From Trematomus loennbergii (taxonomy: Eukaryota > Chordata > Actinopteri > Perciformes > Nototheniidae): a DNA stretch of 64,000 nt. The translations under genes and the position numbers were made by a program. Location of the stretch: positions 1-64,000 of the forward strand of contig JAAOOA010000268.1 in NCBI GenBank assembly GCA_012861695.1. The letters run 5' to 3'. Under the pieces are notes generated by a model. It was not told the origin of the DNA, did not search any database, and saw nothing but the letters and a program-made list of their open reading frames with translations. Positions 49,086-59,837 of the stretch are shown piece after piece; positions within the stretch are counted from its first letter, which is position 1; the number at the start of each line of letters is the position of its first letter.

Positions 49086-49425
49086 GAGGGACAGGCTGAG
49101 ACAGGGTGGATTGTCTGACAGCGTTATTCAGTCTATCCAGGCAGCTAGAGCAGAATCCACCACAGCCTGTTACAGGCCGAAGTGGTTGAGATTCCAGCAT
49201 TGGTGTGAGGAGCGGGGAATAGAGCCCCTATCTTGTGAGTTGGGCTCTATTTTATCCTTCTTACAGTTACTGGTGGACAGAGGGCTTGCTCATTCCACAG
49301 TGAAGGTGTATGCAGCAGCCATCTCGTCCTGTCATGAGGGGTTCAACGGCAGGTCAGCCTTCTCTCATCCACTGATGTTGCGGTTTTTACAGGGGGTCAG
49401 GAGGCTGCGCCCGGTGGTGACTCTG
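49085..49425 (+). pseudogene. DIRS tyrosine recombinase, N-terminal fragment
   Basis: The frame reads RLRQGGLSDSVIQSIQAARA, then ESTTACYRPKWLRFQHWCEE, LGSILSFLQLLVDRGLAHST and VKVYAAAISSCHEGF. This is the SAM-like core-binding domain of a tyrosine recombinase. The frame ends at RLRPVV, where satellite sequence begins (GTGACTCTGCTGCCTGCATT). The catalytic R-H-R-Y domain is entirely missing, so this copy could not integrate by itself. Confidence 0.85.
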
Positions 49426-49965
49426 CTGCCTGCATTTAAACAGATTCACCAGTTTATAACATTACTTTAGCCCTGATCAGATCCATGTTTTCTGGGTAAC
49501 ACAGCGAGGTGCTTTACCCTGGGTCTATGGGTCTCTGAGACCCTGCTAACAGCAGTGACTCTGCTGCCTGCATTTAAACAGATTCACCAGTTTAAGACTG
49601 CATGATAACATGCATTGTAGTTCTGGCACATGTTTAGATTCTGCTATTCTGCTGAAATAGCACATTGTGAACTACCATTTTCATTAAATGACTGTCTCTG
49701 CTCCTGAATTAAAACATTTCCCACGACTTTGACCACTAATGTACCCATGATTCAGACACTTATTCCTGGATAAATATGTTATCTGTTCACCCTGGGTGTG
49801 TGTGACACAAGTGAACTGAGTCAGCCTGCTAACAACCACCAGTCTGCTGTCATTTTAAACATGCTCCCCGACTTTTTAACACACTTTTACCCATGATTCA
49901 GACACTTATTCCTGGGTAAATATCTTATCTTTTCACCCTGGGTGTGTGTGACACCATCTGGTGGA
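49426..49965 (+). repeat. Satellite array, diverged right margin
   Basis: Two monomers of the TTTAAACAGATTCACCAG class are followed by a 110-bp non-monomer insert (49592-49702) also found at 33888-33998. Then come increasingly diverged 127-bp-class monomers (ACCCATGATTCAGACACTTA, TTCACCCTGGGTGTGTGTGA), ending about 49965. Confidence 0.85.
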
Positions 49966-50204
49966 ACATTTGTGAATTACACTAAAATCCAAAACTTTAA
50001 TGTTTTTTAGCTTAGCGAAATAATGGTTTAATGACCCCAATGTAATGATCATTTATGATTCTGCAGACGTTGTCTACACGTGTATCACAACGGCTTATTT
50101 GTTTAGAAAACTCATTTAGTAAGTTTTTTTTTGTCAATATGAGATGCACTGTTGTATGTCCCATGTACATGTCTGTACATATGGCCTCACACACTACTAA
50201 TGGA
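49966..50204. other. Unassigned gap
   Basis: AT-rich sequence between the array end and the next TTAA-type element. No ORF or motif is recognised. Confidence 0.35.
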
Positions 50205-50648
50205 GGGTTAGTAGACTAAAAGCTTTAGGAATCCAAAGTACAACATATAATATGTACCCTGTATCAAGATTGATGCAAAACAAGTGACATTTGACCTTTT
50301 TAGAGAGGTTTAGCACAAAAAATACACTTCTGGGGTCATTTGGGTGGATTTGACCTATCTCTGGCCCCCCTTGGTCGATTTTGCTGATTGACATCTCTTT
50401 TTAACCGCTAGAGCCAATGGAATCGAGGGAAAGTTCCACATACACTCACACGTTACCAAATAAGGAGTGAGAGAGACGCGTAGCAAAACCGGAAGCTGCG
50501 CTAACCTCTGGTGGCTACCATTGGCAGCTAATTTTTTCTTCTCCGATTTATGCATAAAAATGGAATTATGGATTATCATAATTTGTTCAAAGTGACAGAC
50601 ACATTGGTACAATCTATGGATTAATCTTCTGCCGTGTTTTTTCTCGTT
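50205..50648 (+). mobile_element. Diverged TTAA-type element, left part (outer copy)
   Basis: It starts within the family at GGTTAGTAGACTAAAAGCTT (L end missing) and runs to TTTTCTCGTTTTAA, where a younger complete copy is inserted. It resumes at 51794 (TACCATTGAACACGAC) and ends near 52238. The empty-site order is confirmed by 61757-61790, where TTTTATCGTTTTAATGCCAT is uninterrupted. Confidence 0.8.
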
Positions 50649-51793
50649 TTAACCTGTTACGCACGCCCCCCCCCGGTACCGGGCGGATAAACGCGTCATT
50701 TGCAGGAAACAACGTCTAAGGAATCTTAATATTTAATAAAACTATGAATGTTTTATATCCATGTAACGGGAAGAAACTCAGCTAACTGATCTTTTAAAAA
50801 AAAATTCCTAGCACTCTGAATTAGCCACGAGCGAACATTTTTACCTAAAACGGCACTTAAACTCACAATAACTCCCTTATTACTTATCCTAGATGCACAG
50901 CCAACCACTCGTTTTTGGTGTCCTGGAGACACTGAATCTAGTGGTTGCCACCTCAACACTCAGTGATAAACATTTGCGACGCTATAAACGAAGCGTACAT
51001 CATAACATGTGGAGCTAAGTAGCTAGAAACGCTAACATGGCTTACCTTGGTCAAAACTGGTCTTCAATGGCATTAAAAATAAAAAAAAACGATGCTGCAG
51101 TTAATCCATAGGTTCATCCAATGTATCTGTGCCCTCTTTGAAATTATTTCTGATAATCCATAAGCAATAAAACTGCTTTTTAGTTTCCAAATGCCAGAGC
51201 TAGAATGTCCCTCCACTCTGCTGCACATTTACATGCGCGCAGCCTGCTCCTTTTCTCTTCACAACGTCTGTGTGTGGGAGCCTCCCTCTTCGATTCTATT
51301 GGCTCTAACGGTCAGAAAGAGGTGTCAACCATCAAAATTGAGCAAGGGGGGCCAGAGATATGAAAAAAAAATTTTCACCCAAATCACCTCAGAGGTGGGG
51401 TGGTTTTGGCTAAACCTCTTTAAAAAGGTCAAATGTCACTTGTTTTGCATCAATCTTGATACAGGGTACTTATTATATGTTGTACTTTGGATTCCTAAAG
51501 CGTTTAGTCTACTAACCCATCATTCAAGGGTAGTTTTCACTATCTGTAAAAAATAATTTTTGGACGGACACTATAATTTACAGTTTTTTACGATGTAAAA
51601 TCTGAATTTTCTTTAAAATAAAAAACATTTATATTGATTCTGACACTTCTACATTCAACTCACAGATGTAACCTTGCTTTGATAAATAAATTATTCATAT
51701 AACCCTTTTAGAAGTTAGGTTGTAGTCATTTGTTTGGGCATGTCATTTTCGAGCCTGAAACATGAAAAACAGGCTTGGTGCTTAACAGGTTAA
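50649..51793 (-). mobile_element. Complete TTAA-type element with TTAA duplication (1137 bp)
   Basis: TTAA at 50649-50652 and 51790-51793 flank an element that begins CCTGTTACGCACGCCC and ends GGCTTGGTGCTTAACAGG. Its target lies in another family member, and the diverged copy at 61.7 kb shows the unfilled site with a single TTAA. This is the best evidence in the window for exact TTAA target duplication. The 121-codon plus-strand ORF at 51191-51556 has no domain; its mate in other copies is on the same element segment and is broken by indels. Confidence 0.88.
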
Positions 51794-52238
51794 TACCATT
51801 GAACACGACTTTTGATCAGAATAACAGCTAAGGTGAGCATATCTCCGTGTTTTGCTACCTAAAGCTACTCGTGTGTTGTCTGTATTTGCTTCCCCTGTCA
51901 CGAGTTCTGATAGCTCAGTGATGATCCTTATATTTCTATAATATGTGGACTCTCAGGATGTTATCTAAGCTTGTTTGTGCAGATCCAATAAGTATATCGA
52001 TCGGTATGGCTAGAGTTCTGTAATAACGGCCTTAAGATCTTTTCGCTCGTGGCTAATTCAGAGGCTCGGCGTTAGCTTTGTGTTTTTTTTGCAAAAAAAA
52101 AAAAAAAGATCAGTTAGCAGAGTTTCTTCCCGTTACATGGATATAAAACATTCATAGTTTATTACATCTTAAGAAGCCCTCAGACACTTTTGCTTGCAGA
52201 TTTTGTGGTTTCGGCCCCTTCGGCGGGTCCGTGGGGCT
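51794..52238 (+). mobile_element. Diverged TTAA-type element, right part (outer copy)
   Basis: It continues the copy begun at 50205: TTTTGATCAGAATAACAGCT, then AAG|GTGAGC, CGTGGCTAATTCAGAGGCTC and CCCGTTACATGGATATAAAA. The R terminus is degenerate near 52238, without a clear CCTGTTA end. Confidence 0.7.
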
Positions 52239-52639
52239 TAAGAGGTTTTTAACCCCTGTGATCACTGGCCTTAGCATCTTGCGGGCCAGTGAAGCTCTAG
52301 GTAGCGTCTTGCGCCTAAGCTTACAGAGGCCGAAGAGCGTGTGGCTGTCCTGCCGGCTCAGGCGTTTTGTAAATAATGTACATTTGTATATATTTCGTTT
52401 GTAGCACGGGCTTGGGCCCATTGGGTTGTGTATGTGGTTGGAGCACTGGTGATGGTTATCTGCCAGCCAGAGGTGAGCTGTTGAAAAGTGCATTGTATCT
52501 AGATAAGCCAGCTGTTAGTGAAAATCCCTGAAAGTTGTCTTTTTTAATCAATATAATAAAACTGGGACAACAGAAGCAATTTCCATATTTAATTTCGTGG
52601 AAGGCAATATATTTTTGAAAATAAACATTTTTACCCAAG
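52239..52639. other. Unassigned stretch with a small hairpin
   Basis: An 8-bp inverted repeat, CACTGGCC (52263-52270) and GGCCAGTG (52284-52291), could form a hairpin with a 13-nt loop. I have no RNA family for it and no supported gene. The second OR-A block starts at 52640. Confidence 0.35.
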
Positions 52640-53897
52640 ACCACAAGAAAAACGGTCAAGTTTAGTCCTAAAAGTGAATGTCAGCTCTCAGGTTTCAGGC
52701 CCCCTTTTTGTTATATTATATTTGGTTATTTAGTGTTTATTCTACTTCTATCTAACATTACAATTGTTAATGCAAAACACTTTCTTTTAAAAACAGCACA
52801 TTCACACTAAACCTGCATGGAAAGGAAATCATGCTGCGATAGATTACCTCTACGGGCTTTAATTATTAGGTCGGTCACAACATTTGCAGAAACATGCAGG
52901 AACCAGCAGATGGCAGCAGAACCAAACAGTTGTGGGGGGGGGGGGGTTGCTTTAACTGTACACACCTCCACCAGAAGGCTTTAGTGCAGGGTTAAAGCTT
53001 ACAAACAAATGGACTATCACTGAGTTGTTGGTAGAAGCAGGTTCACTGAGGTTTCATCTTTTTTCTAGATACCTTTGATGAAAAACGATGTAAAGCATTA
53101 CCAAGTGGACAACAGTCCTAAAAGGCTCCAGCTTGTGTCACCTAATTTAATAATTAATAAAAGAGGCCAAAAGGTACCAAAATAGTCTAATTTTGATTGA
53201 GCCTGCCCAAAGTGACCAATCTTAGTAACAAATATGTTCTTGGAAAAATATTTCCCCAAGGCAAACGTTTTGGACAAAGAACTGCCGATCTTAACATTAA
53301 ACATTAAAGTTAAGGCAGGGGGGCCAAACATAGAAACTTGATAGTTTATTAATTCCCATAATCCTCAGCTGCACTGATAATTAGCTAATGTTAGCATGCT
53401 TCAAGGTTAAACTAACATGTTCCACATTGCAAACAATAGCATTTAATTTAAGTAAAGGTGAAAAAGCAGGGACTCACATGGCTGTAGACTGTTGTTTATT
53501 GAATATATTACATCATCATTACATTGTATTATAGTAAAAAGGGCAATGATTCACAACAAAATATTAAAACACAATGACAACAGTAAGTGGTTTAACATCA
53601 CAATGCCTAACATACAGTACACCTGAAATCCTGTCAAATCTTCTTTTTACGAGGATATGTTAAAACAAATACATTTTAATATTGACCTTAAATATGCATG
53701 AATTGGCAGCAATAATGTGTTTTAACAGAATAGTAATATTTTAACATTTGAGGGAAATTCAAGCCAAATCTGAGTTAAATCAAGCATATACAATATTGTT
53801 GTTGTGCTTTATGTTGATCTCTATCTATGCATATATCCCTTTAAATAATTATTATAGGAAACACAATCTAACATGGTCAACATATTCCTTTTATATT

Positions 53898-55998
53898 TCA
53901 GCAGCAGGACCCTTCTTCAGAAATCTTAATATGACTCCTTTGATTGAGGCAGACCCAGGCCATAAACTATAGGGCTATTGAGGGGGGGAATGATCAGATA
54001 CTCTAAAGACAAAATAACTGTGATGCTTGGATTCAGTTGATCAGCCTCAAATCGAGTCAGAGACAGCTCGCAGAAGAGAGAGATGGAGTAGGTCATAAAG
54101 GTCACGATGTGAGGCAGGCAGGTTTGTAACGCCTTTCCTCTGAATTCAGACGATCTCCTCCTGCAGACCAGCAGAATCCGTAGATATGTGTACAGGACGA
54201 AGATAGGGGATTAGGATGCTGGTCACCGTGAGAAAGTGACCTGTGACTTTGTTTGGAGTGGTGTCCACACAGGAGAGCTGCACCACAGGCCAGTTAGAGC
54301 AGAAAATCCTGTTCAGTTTATTTCCACACAGCGGTAATTTAACAGTAAGATAGAGACAGAAGCCCATCGTAAACACTGGGTAGAAAACAGCAACAAGCAC
54401 AAGAAACTGTACCTTCTTAAACGTCATTTTACTGTGATAGTGTAAGGGCTGACAGATAGCAATGAATCTATCGTAGGCCATGATGGTGAGGATGCTCAGC
54501 TCACAGGAAGCATAGGTGTAAATAACATACATCTGAATAAAGCATAATGGACGTTAGGGGTGTTGAAATTAATCGTTTCTACGATGCATTGCGATGCAGA
54601 CGTGGACGATTCGGTATCGATGCAGTGACGGAAGATAACCGATTATAGCGTAGTAACGTTGCTTCCTGATTTTCCGGCCGCGGCTTTACTATAACGTTTT
54701 TTTTTCTGTCACTTTAATATCAAATCGGTCAGTGACGCAGAGATCAGGGAACAGACGTGACAGCGGCACAGCGGCACCAAACACGGAGCAGTCTGCTTTA
54801 TCCACCAACACAAGAACACCAGTCCAGAACCAACAGCAGAAGGACCCGCTCTGAATCACTCCGTGTCGCTGCGGCTCAGAGACACAGGATTTATGTTTTC
54901 AAAAATAATCGCGTTACAATCATGTCAGGTTTTTGGTGGATTTAATTAAGTCTTGGATTGCAGAGTATGAATGTCCTCTAGCAATTTTCAGACGATATAT
55001 ACGTGTGTAAAGTTTGTGAAGGCAGGAGGAAAAAAGCTTCCGCGATCACCGTCTCCTCCGTTCCTCCAAACCCCGCCCCCTCCCTGAAAATAATGAGTGA
55101 CAGGCTGATAGTGACCCGATAGAAACTTTATTATTCACTTAATCACTGATTGAGATATAATGAAGCTAACTTAATCTCATACATTCATGGGATTTATGTA
55201 ACAGTAAGACAGAGAATGTAAGTGTGCACCCACATGCACTATTTTTGTTTGTATATGTTATTGTAAATACTCCTGTTGTCTGCTGTGTTCAGACTCAAGT
55301 CCTGTGTGTGATGCCACATTCAGGACATTCAGTGTCCTTTTTTTAACAGAAGACCGTTGCTAGAAGCTGCAGCTAGACTGCAGAAGCATTAGTTTTTGAG
55401 GATGGAACAACTTCACACACAGATATAGGGAGGCTAGACCTATACAATTCATTTATTTTGGTTTATAAATTAATGTCAAGACATTTATGTTATTGATTTC
55501 TGAAGCACTTTCTAAATAATAAAAAGAGAGTTCATATGTATTTACTGCATGTATGCATTGATGAAAAAAGCCATGTGCAGTAATATAGAAAATTGAGGAT
55601 GCAACGCATTGGTATGAATTGTGATGCATCGGGATATCGAATTGAATCGAATCGTTGACAGGATAATCGTAATCGAATCGAATCGTGAGACCAGTGAAGA
55701 TGCACAGCCCTAATGGACGTGAGACCAAATGAGAGTCAGAGAGGATGTCCTGCAGGAACCTGGGGAAGAATCCAGCTGAGCCATACAGAGAGTTTACACA
55801 CAGACAGCTGATGAAAATATACATGGGCTGATGCAGAGACTTCTCCAGGAACACTGCCAGAATAACGACCATGTTAGCAGAGACTATAGTCACATAGATG
55901 AACAGACACAAGATGAAGAACAGGTATCTGAGGGGCCCAAAGTCTGCAAACAGAGTCAACTGAAAGTAGGGAGGGTTCAGGCTGCTGTTGCTCTTCAT
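53898..55998 (-). pseudogene. Olfactory receptor pseudogene A2, split by a hAT-like element
   Basis: Paralogue of A1. The start is the ATG at 55998 (MKSNSSLNPPYFQ) and the stop is at 53898. The N-terminal half is open through TM1, LHQPMYIFI and VNSLYGSAGFFPRFLQDI. At SRPL the coding sequence is interrupted by the element at 54555-55712 and then resumes with MYVIYTYASCEL, MAYDRFIAICQPLHY, FLVLVAVFYPVFTMGF and CSNWPVVQLSCVDTTPNKVT. A second lesion near 54200 (AAGATAGGGG where A1 reads AAGCATAAGGGG) removes the frame before TM5-TM6. Other positions that are broken in A1 are intact here, so each copy preserves what the other lost. It would encode a receptor of about 310 residues without these lesions. 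Confidence 0.92.
54555..55712. mobile_element. hAT-like nonautonomous element with 8-bp target duplication
   Basis: ATGGACGT stands at 54547-54554 and again at 55713-55720, and only once in the paralogous empty site (A1, near 2152). The ends are TAGGGGTGTTGAAATTAATC and GAAGATGCACAGCCCTA, an imperfect inverted repeat TAGGG(G/C)TGT. Subterminal regions are rich in ATCG/CGAT words (ATCGAATTGAATCGAATCG). An 8-bp duplication with such ends fits hAT. No transposase frame is present. Confidence 0.92.
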
Positions 55999-56820
55999 GT
56001 CTGCTCCAAAGAGAGGAACAATACAGGAACTGTTAATGAGAACTTCTTAGCTAAATGTCAGATATTAATACAAAATCAGCCTGCGTGCATGCATGTGAAT
56101 TGTAAAATCTCCTACAGTTGTATGTGACCATGTTAAATATGACATCTGGGAAAATCTCACCTCCACATACAGTAGTTCACAGACTTATTCAGGCTCTCTG
56201 TATCTGCGAAGAAAGGGGGAATATAAATGCACAATAAAGGAAATGTTCAAAGGAAAATGTCATAATTCAACACCTACAGTAATACAAAAACACAAGCGTG
56301 CGTGCATGTGAATTGCGACCTTCCTAACACTTGTACTTGACAATATTGAATTTAACTTCAGGTAGCTGGAGAAGAGAAGCACACACATGAAGGGCAGGAA
56401 AAAAGTCTCATAAACTACATGAACCACCAAGATGGTAATTCGCATTGATTTAAACATTATTTCACACTCTTACACATTGCCTCCTTCATGTTTGCAAGTT
56501 GGCCTAAACAGAGAACACATTCATAGACAGAACAAGAGTTATAGAAAGGAGAAGCAAGACTTAAGGAAAGGTCACAAGCAGACAATAATCAATATAATCT
56601 AATTTGAAGTAAATAAAATATAAGTGAGAATATATTCTTTCCTTATGTTAAATACATATATGTGCACAAATACTTGCATGTAGAACCAGTATACACATGT
56701 ATACAGTATGATTATCTACCTGTGTCAAGGTACTAACAATAAATCAACATATGTTACTCAGCATGTTAGTGAGAGCTTTGACATGATGAGAGGAAGCCCC
56801 CCCCGGTTATGATCCACACT

Positions 56821-56821
<1 letters not shown>

Positions 56822-56861
<40 letters not shown>

Positions 56862-56868
56862 TGTGTGT

Positions 56869-56915
<47 letters not shown>

Positions 56916-56934
56916 TGTGGTGTGTGTGTGTGTG
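56822..56934 (+). repeat. (TG)n microsatellite
   Basis: Interrupted (TG)n with TGGTG breaks, directly followed by the recurring ~70-bp module. Long cysteine/valine ORFs here are translation of the repeat. Confidence 0.97.
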
Positions 56935-56936
56935 GC

Positions 56937-57019
56937 CCACAAATGACCCTCATTACATCAGCTTCTGTGAACCCTGCTCTCATCTGAAAACAATGCATCA
57001 TATTACTTAGAGAAACACA

Positions 57020-57050
<31 letters not shown>
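56937..57050 (+). repeat. 70-bp module with (AC)n tail, copy 1
   Basis: The module reads ATGACCCTCATTACATCAGC, then a TGAACCCTGCTCTCATCTGAA stretch and GCATCATATTACTTAGAG, followed by (AC)n to 57050. Related copies are at 59669, 60222, 60497 and 61173. Confidence 0.85.
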
Positions 57051-57054
<4 letters not shown>

Positions 57055-57431
57055 ACATCCTTTAGGTCACTTTAGGTCATTTCTGATAACGATGTCACCA
57101 CATCTTGACCTCTTTGACCTTAGAGTGTAAACGTTAAGGCTCTTTATTACTCATTTTGATGATATGTCAACTCATTTGGTTGGTTTATCATCATTAACTC
57201 ACACACATGTTATCGTGGAAAGGTCAACTTGAAGTTTAGAGATGTTTGAGATGACCACACTTGGAAATGCTGTGCAGTGTTACAGACTAACTTCAATACA
57301 AAACTGCTCCCACGGTGATCATCTGTACCAAACAGGAAGTGGACCCTTTTAAAGCTCAGAGCTTTTCCTTTCTGACCAAGCTCTGATTTGAATTAAACTA
57401 CCAAACAAGAGGCATATAGAAAACTCTGAGG
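57051..57431 (+). repeat. Duplicated 380-bp segment, copy 1
   Basis: It matches 60655-61031 from AGTTACATC to GCATATAGAAAACTCTG, with few differences. At 57428 it is followed by an inverted-repeat element, whereas the other copy continues into sequence shared with the start of the window. No ORF is supported. Confidence 0.88.
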
Positions 57432-57640
57432 GGCCGTACGGGCCGTAATTCATACTGGTCCTCTCACGCACATACTTTCTCCTTTTACATTCATACATTT
57501 CACTGTCACACACATGTATATTTACACTCACACATTCATACATTTTGTTCTCATATTCATATATTTAACGTTCATATTTATATTTTGCTCTCATGCACAT
57601 TAATTCAATGCTTACATTTAATATTATAAATAATATATGC
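57428..57640 (+). repeat. Left arm of a ~213-bp inverted-repeat element
   Basis: GAGGGGCCGTACGGGCCGTA and the following AATTCATACTGG are found inverted at 59347-59560. Inside the arm are short tandem words with CATACATTT and CTCACA cores, 25-30 bp apart. The element appears inserted after AAAACTCTG of the duplicated segment. Confidence 0.8.
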
Positions 57641-58142
57641 ATGTCTGAAGACAACATATGTATGCAAGAGAAGAATGCATGTATGTGTGAGAGAAAGTAT
57701 AGTGGAAACGGAAGGAGTATGGTTGAAACGGAAGGCAGGTCATTATCGCGCTGTGATTGGCTCAGAAGGTCGAGCGGGGCAGGCTCATGCTCAGAATTTC
57801 AGATTCAAATCAACATGATGGAGGGAGATGAATCCGTGGGCCTTCTTATTTCTCTATATATATATCCTGTGTTGGCCTAACTTGCTCATCTGTGTGCAAC
57901 TTTGGGCTGAATGTCATGCATGAAAGCTGCTATATAAATTATTATCACTCTTTCACTCTGAGACTCACAAGGCAGTACTAGATTTAGTAATATTACCATG
58001 AATCTAGATATTTATTTACCATATTTTATTGGAAAACATCTCTGAAACTCTGAAAAAATCATATTGCTAGTTTAATATAAAAGGCCAATTCGACCGATTG
58101 GTTGAGCATATTTTCCAAGCGTACACACAAGGGAGGAAAACG
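57641..58142. other. Interior of the inverted-repeat element, unassigned
   Basis: Sequence between the left arm and the gypsy remnant. It includes GTGATTGGCTCAGAAGG and a run of TATA dinucleotides near 57855. No transposase or gene is recognised. Confidence 0.4.
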
Positions 58143-59097
58143 TCAAGGCATCAACCAAGCGTTTGTTTCTAACGTCCACCAGGAGCCCGTGAGCACATCA
58201 AAAATCTGCCCCGAGGAGGGGAAAATAAATGTCTGCTGTAACGAAGTCCCAGTTGAACTGCTGCCCCCAACACATAAACACATAGGCCTCACGCCATAAG
58301 TGCGGTCCGTGCCCCCCTCGAGCGACGTCCTCCCTTGACGCAGGAACCACACTCCGTTGAGCGCCCGTGTCACAGAGAAACCAGCTTCCCGAGACACTGT
58401 CTCTAACGAAGAGAAGCCTGCTCGTGCCGCCACCGCTCAGGGCCACTACCGAGCGCCGGCCCTCTCTTTTCCCGGAGGTTTGTAGCTGCAGGGAGCGATG
58501 CACTTCTTCGCCTTGGCCCCGAACCGGCCTGGAGCTGCCACGGTCTGCTCCCCCCAAGCCCTCCTAACTGGCGAGGGGGCACTGAGCGTCGCAGCCAGCA
58601 CATCTGCACCGGGCTGCTGGATCGCCAGGAAGAAACGCTCTGCCTCCTCAGCCAGGGTGCAGGGTTCAGTAATGGTCGTGTTGGCTAGCGCCGTCTGAAC
58701 CCGGGGTGGCAAGTGGCGCAGGAACGTCTCCACAAACAAAATCCGGGGATCTTCCCCCCCCAGCAGATTCAGCATCTTCTCCATGAGCTGGGATGGCTTG
58801 CTGTCCCCCAGACCCTGCATCTCAAAAAACTGGCGAGCCCTCTCCTTAGCAGATAAGCTAAATGTCTTAAGGAGAAGGGTTTATCGCCTCATATTTGCCA
58901 TGGCGTGGGGGATCTGCGACAAATCCAACCAACCTGGATGACTTGGAGCTCCCCAGCGCCGTCACCACGTGAAAATACTTCAGGTCCTCGTTACGGACCT
59001 GGCGGCAGGCAAAGTGCGCCTCCACGTGTGCGAACCACGCCGTGGTGGCATGTTCCCAAGACTCCGGCAGTTTAACATAAACATCGCGATCAGCCAT
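58143..59097 (-). pseudogene. Ty3/gypsy gag-protease remnant
   Basis: The start is the ATG at 59097 (MADRDVYVKLPESWEHATTA). A gag core follows with WFAHVEAHFACRQVRNEDLK and, after a frame change between 58820 and 58870, ILFVETFLRHLPPRVQTALA and EPCTLAEEAERFFLAI. A third frame (change near 58500) gives an aspartic-protease start, RDSVSGSWFLCDTGAQRSVV, with the catalytic DTG. The remnant stops at 58143, so RT, RNase H and integrase are absent. Two small frame changes and loss of pol make it nonfunctional. It sits inside the inverted-repeat element bounded at 57428 and 59560. Confidence 0.88.
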
Positions 59098-59346
59098 GTT
59101 CAATAAGTCTTCGGAATCTATCTTGAAAACGTCGGGGTCACCAGTGTAGAGCCGATGAATGGGAGTCGGAGGCGGCGTGTTGAGTATGGAACTCCACACT
59201 TTATTTTCCATTAGTTTACAGAAAGGTAGGAACAACGTCATTACATGTTACTCAAGCTAGAATGATAACCAACACAGGTGCGCTCCCTAAGAGGTCCTTG
59301 GCGCAACACACTCTCTATAACACAGTGAATTATGTCCTGTAATGTT

Positions 59347-59560
59347 CCACCACATTATAATATTAAATGTAAACATTGATTGAATGTGCATGAGAGCAAA
59401 ATGTATAAATATGAGCGTTAAAATATATGAATATGAGAGCAAAATGTATGAATGCGTGAGTGAAAATATATACATGTGTGAGAGTGAAAATGTATGTATA
59501 TAAAAGGAGAATGTATGTGCGTGAGAGGGCCAGTATGAATTACGGCCTGTACGGCCCCTC
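59347..59560 (-). repeat. Right arm of the ~213-bp inverted-repeat element
   Basis: Reverse complement of 57428-57640, ending TACGGCCTGTACGGCCCCTC. It has GAGAGCAAAATGTAT-type tandem words in a 25-30 bp rhythm. A (TG)n tract begins a few bases after the outer end. Confidence 0.8.
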
Positions 59561-59565
<5 letters not shown>

Positions 59566-59600
<35 letters not shown>

Positions 59601-59616
59601 GTGTGTGTGTGTGTGT

Positions 59617-59664
<48 letters not shown>
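59566..59664 (+). repeat. (TG)n microsatellite
   Basis: Interrupted (TG)n abutting the next module copy. It mirrors the arrangement at 56822-56934. Confidence 0.97.
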
Positions 59665-59666
<2 letters not shown>

Positions 59667-59668
59667 CC

Positions 59669-59753
59669 CACTGAAGACAATCATTACAACAGCTTTGGAC
59701 ACTGATGTCATCTGAAAACATTGCATCATGTTACTGAGACACACTCAAACACA

Positions 59754-59836
<83 letters not shown>
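59669..59836 (+). repeat. 70-bp module with (AC)n tail, copy 2
   Basis: A diverged module (GACAATCATTACAACAGCTT, CTGATGTCATCTGAAAACAT, GCATCATGTTACTGAGAC) followed by about 88 bp of (AC)n. Confidence 0.8.

Positions 59837-59837
<1 letters not shown>

Larger units (their letters stand above)
44870..49425 (+). mobile_element. DIRS-type tyrosine-recombinase retrotransposon, decayed
   Basis: The order is left terminal region, gag-like ORF, reverse transcriptase, RNase H, methyltransferase-like domain, then the N-terminal part of a tyrosine recombinase, with overlapping frames. This order, and a recombinase rather than a DDE integrase, define DIRS elements. The copy is GC-rich compared with the AT-rich satellite on both sides, which fits insertion of foreign sequence. 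It is truncated at 49425 inside the recombinase, and pol is broken by several frameshifts. No right terminal repeat or internal complementary region was seen. Confidence 0.9.
52640..56815 (+). repeat. Segmental duplication block, copy 2 (OR-A2 block)
   Basis: Collinear with 237-4130, offset 52403 at the left end. It carries the 1158-bp hAT-like insertion absent from copy 1 and lacks about 0.87 kb of 5' flank present there. The noncoding parts, 52640-53897 and 55999-56815, contain the same poly-G run (52935-52946) and no gene. Confidence 0.85.

Noticed and set aside
51191..51556. 121-codon ORF as a transposase or host gene
   Set aside because: It lies wholly inside a TTAA-type element, has no transposase motif (no DDD or DDE spacing, no zinc finger) and is broken in other copies.
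52263..52291. Hairpin as a structured ncRNA or terminator
   Set aside because: A single 8-bp stem without flanking conservation or U-tract is expected by chance in this amount of sequence.
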